From Spirometra erinaceieuropaei (taxonomy: Eukaryota; Platyhelminthes; Cestoda; Diphyllobothriidea; Diphyllobothriidae), in assembly GCA_902702965.1 (NCBI GenBank), contig CACRXP010000017.1:2036969-2100968 (forward strand): 64,000 nt of DNA, read 5' to 3'. Under the pieces are notes generated by a model. The model was not told the DNA's origin, searched no databases, and saw nothing but the letters and a program-made list of their open reading frames with translations. Shown here piece by piece: positions 56,041-64,000 of this stretch. The translations under genes were made by a program, and so were the position numbers. Within the stretch, counting starts at the first letter, position 1. Each line of letters opens with the position of its first letter.

Positions 56041-58188
56041 CACATTGTGGAAACCCGGATCTCGCTTTTAACAGGCGATGCAGTCGACGTGTTTAGAAAG
56101 GCCTCTTCGACACTCCAAAGTGCACCAATTTCGTGGGAAGTAGTCATAGCCTCTGTCAGTCTTCCATTTCAAAACGGAAGGACACTGATAGCATTGATAA
56201 AAGGAGAACTTACATGCAACTGTCAGTGTTAACACCCGGACGCTTGTTGTTTTTGGGATCCACAATGGAGGACACGAGACCTTAAGCATATACCGAGGCT
56301 CTTATTCTGTAGTGTTTTGGCTGTAATGGCATAGTTTATCTCGCCTTCGTATTCCGTCACCTTAAACCGATTTTGTAGAAAGACCGCAGTGAGAATGAGA
56401 CAGATCGTGAGAGGGATGCTATGCATACGCTCTTATGAGCCCCAATCACAATTCAACTACGCCCGTGAAAGGACTCTCCCTGTCTAGCAGGGCCGAAAAA
56501 CCAGCTGGGATTCACTGCGGAGAGAGGACTGCAGTACCTCAATCCACTAAAATAGTGTGATATGCCACTAGACTCTGGGTGGCCATGGTGAGTAGCGGTG
56601 GGCCGGCAGCAAGAAGTTTTTCAAATCAAAAGTTAAGAAGACTGAGTTTGTAGGACAGTTTTTACCGTGGCCCGGAGAGTGCAGCCAGCTCAAAAAGCGG
56701 CAGCAACATCAGGTCACTCGAGCTGACAGCTAGCCACTGCTGCTGTTTCCTCCGGCGCGAGGTGCGTGCGTGCACCTGAACCAGGTCCGATTGTGACCAA
56801 TCGCTGAAGCCTGAAATATCGATCGACGACAGGGTGCCGTCAAGCCGAATGCTGAGTCACACGCGGAGCAAACAGCCAACTGACAATAAGATTCACTCGT
56901 TGTCACAACGTCGAGTAATTAGCAACGGCGGCTGCCTTAGCTCCTCGTTTAACTCATTTTTTTACAGTGAAAAACTTTGGCAGTGTGTGGTTGTGGGGGA
57001 ACCTCCGCCGTAGTGTTGCACGCTGGCTCCATTAAAACCTAAAACGGTAAGCAAATGGTTTGCAAGTGATACAGGCCATCAGTTTGCCTCTGAAATGTAG
57101 TAACTAAGAGGGCTTCCCTGTTCAATGGAACATATGACTAGTTCGCAATTGTTGACCAATTAAATTAGGCTCAGAGGTATTTATACTTAATTCCGTTTTT
57201 GGTGCATGAAGGCAAACGGACGAAGTCATGCCACTGTAGTTCTGCGTTCGTGATACTTGTCTGTATGTAATCCATGACACGTACCTTTCCCTATTACCCA
57301 TCCATTCATGTGATCTGCACTCGACTGAAACCTCAGCCGTCTTCACTGACCCGCCAATTGCAATACACCCTCGAGCCCCCCCCCCCCCGCCTTTCCACCC
57401 GTTTGCATTAAGAGCAGTGTACGTCGTGCTCACCTTCCTGGTTTGTTCAGTTATTCGCAATTGTTATACAGCGACTATTCCTTTAGCCTTGTTTAGTTAC
57501 ACCGTCCGAGTGGCGGTGCACTCCCGTGGCTGTGAAGTCGCCGGTTTATGCGTCTTGACCTTCGTGCGTCCGTTTCATGTCTGCGCGGCGCGTGCGTGAC
57601 TCAACCTCACGACCGTAGCAACGACGCATGCGTACGTCACCAGCCCGTTGTAGCGGTAGTTGCAGTAGTAGTCCCAAGCCCCAGGACGGCGAAAGTGTTA
57701 GGATGAAAGTCTATTCTTCCGCCACTTTCTAGTGTGCAGAGTACTGAAGACGTTTTCAGGCACTGAGGTAGAGGGCGGCGTATGGACTTCAAAAGAAACC
57801 AAATAAATGAATAGAAAGGGAGAGCGAGAGTCCCTGAGAGGTTTGTCTTTTTTCGATTCCTTTAACAAGTGACTCATTCCGAAAACGAACTGACTTCGGC
57901 ACATCATTCGAACACGCGCTCAGCAGAGCGAGGTCTCATCAAGCATAGGCGGAAATAGAAACAAGAGTCAGCTTTTTAATTGCTCATTGTTAGGCCACTT
58001 TCGGAGCCCTGCTCATCTACAACCGAAGCACGTATTAAGCCTCCAGGGCACCGTATCAGGGCTGTCGAGTCAGAACCAACTAAAGATTGTCATCAAGAGA
58101 AATTCATAACACAACATTACAAATGGCAGAAGAACAACCAGAGTTTTTACACAGACAACTGGTTTGAGGTAGTATAGCATTCGCCGAA
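56041..58188. other. No gene recognised; short R5 relative near 56.15 kb
   Basis: The sequence cttccatttcaaaacggaagg with flanking gtcag and gacactgat is an inverted relative of the R5 start. A run of 13 Cs lies at 57376-57388. Nothing else was identified. Confidence 0.35.
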
Positions 58189-58363
58189 AATATTTTTTCA
58201 AATGGCCATTACTGGCTTATTAGCCGTCGTCAGCCAGCCATACCCAAGCCCGAAGTGTGGAACACCCGGGCCTCGAACTTGCGACCTGTTGGTTTAGAAG
58301 TCCACGCCTCTACCCACCGGGCCACGAGCCAGTTGCCCTGTCGGTTTTCGATCGGGAATATAC
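58189..58363 (-). repeat. tRNA-like SINE head and body
   Basis: In plus reading tggcttattagccgtcgtca and aagcccgaagtgtggaacac are followed by the inverted tRNA head (cgacctgttggtttagaagt, cccaccgggccacgagcc) and tttcgatcgggaatatacaa. It runs directly into the large palindrome. Confidence 0.8.
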
Positions 58364-58613
58364 AATGGTAGGGGACGCTCACCGATCGTTCATACGGAAC
58401 TCACTCGTTCCGTTGTGCCTTAAGGGCTCTCTCTCGAGCCCAACCAGCAGCCGCACAGCGGCGCATGATATATAGGCAGAATGTCGGTAATACCATTCTG
58501 CCTATATATCATGCGCCGCTGTGCGGCTGCTGGTTGGGCTCGAGAGAGAGCCCTTAAGGCACAACGGAACGAGTGAGTTCCGTATGAACAATCGGTGAGT
58601 GTCCCCTACCATT
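58364..58613. repeat. 250-bp near-perfect palindrome
   Basis: Two 120-nt arms (58364-58483 and 58494-58613) are inverted copies with two mismatches, separated by a 10-nt loop (tcggtaatac). Each arm holds the SINE-family leader (actcactcgttccgttgtgc), the gagagag run, caaccagcagccg and gcgcatgatatatagg. The transcript or single strand would form one very long hairpin. Confidence 0.93.
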
Positions 58614-59695
58614 TTTTCAACTCTCCGCATAACCTTGGCGCTTGAGGAAACGAGATCAAAATATCTTATCAAAACGCAACCACTTTCAGATGCTTTTTCC
58701 TTCAACTATAGGTGTTTGAGCAGACGCTTCTACGAAATTTCGTAAATCATGCGCAAGCTTCGAAATCTCAGACTTCAAAGTGTGGACAATGACAGCCTCT
58801 CGAAACCGTGAATGTCTATCAGCCGTCTGGCTCTTTGCGCGGCCGAAACTGAACCGAAAACGAGCGCAAAATATTCTGCACTTGTGGTGGAATGGTATCC
58901 ACCGTCATCGCAAGGCCATATCGCAGCTTTCGAAGAAGAAAGACTGACGTTAGTAAGAGCCACCTCCACAAGTCCAGTGTGCATAAACGGGAAATGGCCC
59001 CTCAGACATGCCTTGTGTTTGAGATGGTGTTTTCGATTTTTTTGATATTCTCAGAAACACCGCCTTCAACTTTCCAAATTTTTCCCTCAATTGAGGTCCA
59101 ACAGAATCGAGTACAGTAGAATTTGTGCATTTGCTCATTGACGTGTTTCAACACCGTTTTCATTGCATCCCAAATTCGCTGGTCTCTCAAGTGTCATTAT
59201 CAGGGATTACAGACAGTGTTCTAGAGACTATGTAAAATTATTTCCTTAACGTATGAAGTTTCAAAACCGGGCGACAGGTCATTTTTATTTCATATACAAT
59301 GGTTCTGGGATTGTCACTGCTTGGTTTTGGCCTCATTCTCTAATTACCCACTACAGCGAAAATATCCGTAAGGTAACGTGGACGTTTTAAGGAATTTAAC
59401 TTATTCCGATCAAGGTGGACTTCGCGAACGATGTGCACTATAGGTACATATTAAAGCACACAAAGTCAAAGTACTCCTGAACGACGTTAAGGTGACATTC
59501 GTTCTTGTAATCCGCTATTCAAAAGCCATTGTCAGGGTGGCTTACACACAGATAGGATAAAGAGCTGCGTGGCATAAGCAGGGTTCAGAGTTTCTAATCT
59601 CCTAGAACATGACCGACTTAGTTGGTAAGACGTACTTATAAACATGTAGCAGCAAGGGAAAACACTTTAAAGAATTCTTCTTTGTTGTGTGCAGC
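58614..59695. other. No gene recognised
   Basis: Several short frames overlap on both strands at 58775-59190. None has a motif. Confidence 0.35.
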
Positions 59696-59699
59696 TGAA

Positions 59700-59900
59700 C
59701 GATCAGACGCCAGTGCCTCAGGGGGTGGGCGTGTTGATGTCTTGTGCGTGAAGTTGTTTACCGTGCTTCAGACGTAGGCTGCACCAACGTCACCCTCACC
59801 TCCCGCATTCACCCCACTGTGTTGAGAAGATCGTAGACGGTTGTGGCTGTCAGAGCGGAATCGACTGTTTGTCCGCACCATGCACGACCTAATTCCTAAC
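59700..59900 (+). repeat. Dispersed GC-rich repeat, copy 6 (weak)
   Basis: gatgtcttgtgcgtgaagttg, gtttaccgtgcttcagacgt and a cctcacctcccgcattcacc block follow the family order at lower similarity than the other copies. Confidence 0.45.
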
Positions 59901-59985
59901 TCACCATGCACAGTGCCTCAGTAAGGGTAGTTTAGCCTCCTACAGAAACGGGAAGTGCTGCAAGGAAACTGGAACCGGACTCTTT

Positions 59986-60790
59986 GGTAAGATGTGGTTA
60001 TGTAGCTGCACCTGATGGACACAATACTGCTAAGGCAGAATGCTATTACCGACAAAGACAAGGGAGACTGGAATGGCCATTTCTGGCTTATCAGCCAGTC
60101 ATACCCAACCCCGAATTGTGGAGCATCTGAGGCTCGAACTCGCAATCTGTTAGTAGGGGCCGCTCAACGATTGTTCTTACGGAACTCACTCGTTCCGTTT
60201 TGCCTTACGGACTCTCTCTCTCTCGAGCCCAACCAGCAGCCGCACAGCGGTGCATGATAAAGACAGAATGCTATTACCGATAAAGACAAGGTAGACTGGA
60301 ATGGCCACTTCTGATTTATTAGTCGTCTGCAGCCAGTCATATTCAACCCCGAAGTGTGGAACACCTGGAGCCATCCCAGTCTCCCTTGTTTGTGTCGGTA
60401 ATAGCATTCTACCTATATCATGTACCGCTGTGTGGCTGCTGGTTGGGCTCGAGAGAGAGAGAGAGAGAGCGCCCGTAAGGCACAACGGAACGAGTGAATT
60501 CATTAAGAACGATCGTCGAGCGCCCCTTACTACTGTTAAGGGTTAGATTAAGGAGTTAGGGCTGGGGATCGTGATTAGGGTTAGGGGTTAGGGCAACTAT
60601 TTCTCAACCACTCAAATTATAACCGCGCATTCCCAAAAGCTTTTATTTAGCATACAATTACTCGACCTGGTTGCCTATGCGTTATCCGGCCCCACCTGTA
60701 AGAATCCCTATTACCAACGGTCCTGTATTACAGGTGTCTGGGGTTTGTTTACCTCAGGTGCGGCTACACAACCACATCTGACCGACTCTT
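59986..60790 (+). repeat. TTAGGG-bearing repeat R6, copy 1, interrupted
   Basis: Left part 59986-60029 (aagatgtggttatgtagct, cctgatggacacaatactg) and right part 60536-60790 (ttagggttaggggttagggc, tcgacctggttgcctatgcg, cggccccacctgtaagaatc, ttacctcaggtgcggct) match copy 2 in order. Between them lies a 0.5-kb SINE/fold-back insertion. tactg borders the insertion on both sides, a possible short target duplication. Confidence 0.75.
60030..60535 (-). mobile_element. SINE fragment plus fold-back copy inserted in R6
   Basis: A minus-oriented SINE fragment (about 60033-60160) is followed by a fold-back structure. Its left arm lies at about 60160-60300 and its right arm at about 60385-60535, carrying the leader, gagaga run and caaccagcagcc block in inverse order. 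The loop holds the SINE body (tcaaccccgaagtgtggaac). The arms differ by more changes than those at 58.4 kb. Confidence 0.75.
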
Positions 60791-62340
60791 TCTCCAAATT
60801 GTGATAAAGTTGACTTGTCAGCTTGTTATCTTCCAAGTTACGGCGGTTATCTTGTCTCATTGTTTACAAGACCGTTTAAGTCTTCCTAGTGGAAATTGTA
60901 AGCGTCTGCCACAAGCTAAAGCAAGTTTACTCGAATTGTCCTCTTCCATCTCCTATTGGCCTGCTCGAGCTCGTCTATCAACTGGCGATGAAATTGGCCA
61001 CTTTCACTTTGGAGACGTGAAATTCTCCGTCCATTCTTCCTCCATGCCTTGCTTGTTTCTCCCTTCGCAACAAAACTTAGCCCAAGCACAGTTCTTGCAT
61101 AAGTGCTATGTGCACATGCACACACGCGACTTTTCAGCAGGCCTAAAGAGGTCGACAAATTAAACTGCATTGCTACTGCACAAATTATCTCTGATATTTT
61201 GCTGATCGTTTATGTGTGTCGAATAAAGCGAATCTATTTAACCATAGCATGGATGATCAGCTTGCCAGTAGAAGACGGCACCGGTGTGTCCGGAATTCGT
61301 TTCCGCCGCTCTACCCTTCATATCACTCGAATAGAACTTGAATGTTGTTGGTTTAAGTTTCTCGCCTGACGATAGGGAATTTTTCAGGGTACGGCGACGT
61401 GCAGTAGCGTTAGCAGGATAACATGCTGGGTTTCGTTTTGGAAAGAATGTCACGGGGATTTCAGTTCGACAAAAACACGGCTGGATTTGGAAATAGGCGT
61501 TACGATTTCATCGCCCACCTTGATGATTCGGTAAGCGGTGCTACGTGGATAAGATTACTAGCTTATTGCTATCAGCAGATTGTCATTGAAAGTTACCTAC
61601 CTTCTAGACTATTTGATGCATATAGCCGGCTTTATATACAATGTCCAGGCCAAAGTTGACATGTCCGGAAGCGAACAGATCCTGACGTCGATCGCTGGGT
61701 TTTGCGCACATTCGTTGGAGAAGAGGCAGTCATATAGTCTATCATATAGGTTATTGAGTGGGCTGCAGATGACGCATGTTGCATGGCTTTCTATCGGCTT
61801 GATCGGCAATGCTTATGACAGATCGATTCTCTCCGCGGCTGTCTAGTAACGTTGTGAAGAGCATACGATAAAAGACGGTTGTGTCCTATTTCTGACTGTA
61901 TTTCACTGGGGAAACCAGCTATGTTGGTTCATTGACGCGTTCCCATCATGCTATCATTACGCTGTCTGATCATCATTGTGAGTCATTGGGTACACCTAAA
62001 TTTCCACATTGTTTTCCCCAGTCCTTTGCCGTACACCCTATTGAAGAACTTGATGAGACCCTCGAAAGTTGTTTGGAGGCCATTCCACATTTCCCCCGGT
62101 TACTTCGTAGTTATTAGACTTTTGGGATCACTTTGGCGGCTACAGACCTTTCGTAGTCCACAGCAACGATAGGAAAAGCGTCCTTGGTTGAAATGAAGAT
62201 TGTGATGATTGAGCGCAATGCAGGCAAGTACTTTATCAACAATAATAAGGATAGAGAATCCTAAGTGATTGTCGTAGATCTGGTGGTTCGCTCTGCATTT
62301 TTACACAGGAGCAATGGCTATAGCTTTGAGATGTTGCGAA
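60791..62340. other. No gene recognised
   Basis: A frame at 61423-61525 (FQFDKNTAGFGNRRYDFIAH) ends near a gtaagc donor-like sequence at 61530, but no acceptor or family supports an exon. The rest shows nothing. Confidence 0.3.
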
Positions 62341-62344
62341 ATTC

Positions 62345-62665
62345 GGGTAAGATGTGGTTTAGTAGCCCAACTTGATGGACACAATACTGTTGGGGTAGGG
62401 GTTCAGGTTTAGGGGGTATGGTTAGGGTTACGGTTAGGGGTTATGGTTAGGGGTTCGGGTTAAACGCTAGGGTTAGGGGTTGGGATTTAGGATTAGGGTT
62501 TATAGCTGAGAGCTTTTCTTTTGCATACAACTGCTTGACCTCGTCGCCTGTGCGCTCCCCGGCCCCACCTGTAAAAACCCCTATGACCACTGGTCCCGTA
62601 TTAGAGGTGGCCGAGGTTTGTTTACTTCAGGTGAGACTGCCAAACCACACCCTAGTGAGTTTTTT
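62345..62665 (+). repeat. TTAGGG-bearing repeat R6, copy 2, uninterrupted
   Basis: aagatgtggtttagtagccc and cttgatggacacaatactg are followed by about 120 bp of degenerate ttaggg units (ggttaggggttatggttagg), then tgacctcgtcgcctgtgcg, cggccccacctgtaaaaacc and tttacttcaggtgagactgc. It gives the intact order from which copy 1's interruption is read. Confidence 0.75.
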
Positions 62666-64000
62666 TGTTTTTGACTCGCCTACTGGAACAGAGAAGTAAT
62701 CTCTTACGCAAGTAGAAGATCGCCGTGATTCTAGATTTTGGCTGAAGTTGAGTCACTGCCAGCGGGCTGTTCTGCCGAACATCTCTTGCGCTGCCCCTAT
62801 TGTCGTCCACAAGGAGAGCAGGTTTTCACGTGAGGAAGTCTAGTAATGGCTTCCTTACATGGGTTATTAATAATTCACCCCCCACTCCAGGCTCTAAAAT
62901 TTCACCACCGAGTATCTGGACTTTTCGTGCAATGTGGAGGCGGCAGATTGTTTTGATGGGCACGAAAATATTTTTTAAACCGTAGTTTTTGATTTACTCT
63001 GACTTAACTGCCAACCGGTTGTTTTTTTATTTCTTTTAGCCTTCTTCGCAGGTTTGTTTTGGGTCGCAGTGGAATTAGGCATGCAGGAGCTTGGATTTAA
63101 CTTTTTGGGGGATTAGTTAGCGCATTTAGTCATTGTGGTTATCAAACCAACCTTGGTGCCTCCGGCATGCACGTTTGTTGAAGTAGGGTTCGTTTACCCC
63201 TTCCAGCCAGGAGATGGAGGTCTCCCTGAATGCAGTCCTCGCATTCTGAAGGGCTTTGTAATCTGTTTTAGTCATTGGCTCACCTGTATTCATATCCCTC
63301 TCTCCTGTTGTCTATACCAAATTACTGTCTCCTTTTGGGCCGTTTTAGCATGCTTCTGTTCCAGTTTCACAGGTTGAATGAACGTTCGAATCATAAGCAA
63401 ATAGAACAAGAAGTAAATTTCACTATATTTCACCAATTGTGTTGAAGGATTTACAAAGCGGAGGCGAATATTCGCGTTCCAGGTGCATGTGCGAGCAGAG
63501 AAAAAGACTTATTGAGCGTAGGATCGATTTTTTTAAATTTTTCTGAGGTTTTCAGCCCCCATACCTGCGGCACTTATCGCTGATAAACTAGTGGTCTTTA
63601 TAGATGTTAGTTGTTCCGTTTCTGATGTTGTCTAGGAGGATGGGCTCGTATACTTGTCCAAAAACTCAGAAAAATAAAAAAAAGATTTTGGTGCCCGAGC
63701 AGTCTCCGTCTTCCTTTTCCTGCAGCATAATCAGACAAAAACAGCAATTTTTATCCTATTTCTGTGGCGTGTTGATTGACAGAAGCTGTTTAAATGGTCC
63801 ATATATTATTCAGGCCGTTAGTGACGTCAAGGACTGAAAAAGACCAATTATGTCCGTATTTTGCCTTCAGAACTGTAGTACTTGGAGCGCTTTGGCGCAA
63901 ATTTATGGCAGTCAAGCAGGTCGTTTGCGACGTACCCATAAGAATGAATTGGATGTCTAGTTGATATCGTGAATATAAGACATCGAAACAACGGTACGGG
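62666..64000. other. No gene recognised
   Basis: Only short frames, including 63135-63377 and 63604-63837, without motifs, repeats or splice-bounded exons I can support. Confidence 0.35.

Noticed and set aside
57376..57388. C13 run, with G/C runs near 51073 and 41816, as regulatory quadruplex sites
   Set aside because: Single homopolymer runs in repeat-rich sequence, with no spaced G-tracts and no gene nearby.
58364..58613. Rho-independent terminator or microRNA precursor
   Set aside because: The arms are too long and consist of SINE-family sequence; a repeat-derived fold-back explains them.
62390..62515. True telomere
   Set aside because: The TTAGGG-like units are degenerate, short and flanked on both sides by a dispersed repeat.
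1..64000. CRISPR arrays, phage, integrons or toxin-antitoxin pairs
   Set aside because: No spaced direct-repeat array and no prokaryotic gene organisation were seen; the window is eukaryotic.

Overview
The window is eukaryotic and repeat-rich, and fits a flatworm (tapeworm or fluke). Three observations support this. Two copies of the helminth mitochondrial acetate:succinate CoA-transferase gene are present. Their first introns are tiny (31-56 nt) while the later ones run to 0.3-2 kb, a 5'-short/3'-long pattern known from flatworm genes. The one structured LTR retrotransposon carries a CHCC Gag motif and a tRNA-Trp-type primer site, as in the CsRn1 group. I cannot tell the species. No bacterial operon, CRISPR array or viral genome was seen.

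Host genes. The only host gene I recognise is the acetyl-CoA hydrolase/CoA-transferase family gene, present twice in divergent orientation. The left copy (minus strand, exons at 665-4065) starts at 4065 and runs off the left edge, so six of a probable eight exons are visible. The right copy (plus strand, 34433-42207) is complete with eight exons, 475 codons plus stop. Exons 2 to 6 have the same lengths in both (183, 210, 189, 216 and 138 nt) and every shared intron is phase 1, although the proteins are only about half identical where compared. This is an old duplication with preserved gene structure. Both products begin with a mitochondrial-type presequence, and both keep the glutamate of the H(T/A)EMFSDG motif.

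Between the two genes (about 4.1-34.4 kb) lies mostly repeat. Four LINE-like (CR1-type) non-LTR retrotransposon remnants form two head-to-head pairs: A (minus, 12.3-16.3 kb) with B (plus, 16.8-20.6 kb), and C (minus, 21.3-28.2 kb) with D (plus, 28.2-32.5 kb). B is split by a 902-bp 3'-UTR fragment of the C family and contains a 100-N assembly gap. C is split inside its reverse transcriptase frame by a 5.2-kb Ty3/gypsy-type element with almost identical 486-bp LTRs but several disabling lesions inside. In both split elements the host reading frame is continuous again once the insertion is discounted.

Right of the second gene (42.2-64 kb) I recognise no host gene. The region is a mosaic of short dispersed repeats: a tRNA-Arg-like SINE family with fold-back copies (one forming a 250-bp near-perfect hairpin), a GC-rich dispersed repeat, a direct duplication with a 480-bp period, several paired repeats, and degenerate TTAGGG-like tracts. 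One of these tracts belongs to a duplicated repeat that has itself been interrupted by a SINE/fold-back insertion.

Intron 4 of the right gene holds a 159-bp element with a tRNA-like core between inverted repeats and 17-bp direct repeats. It is the most unusual small structure seen. I found no clearly new multi-gene system.
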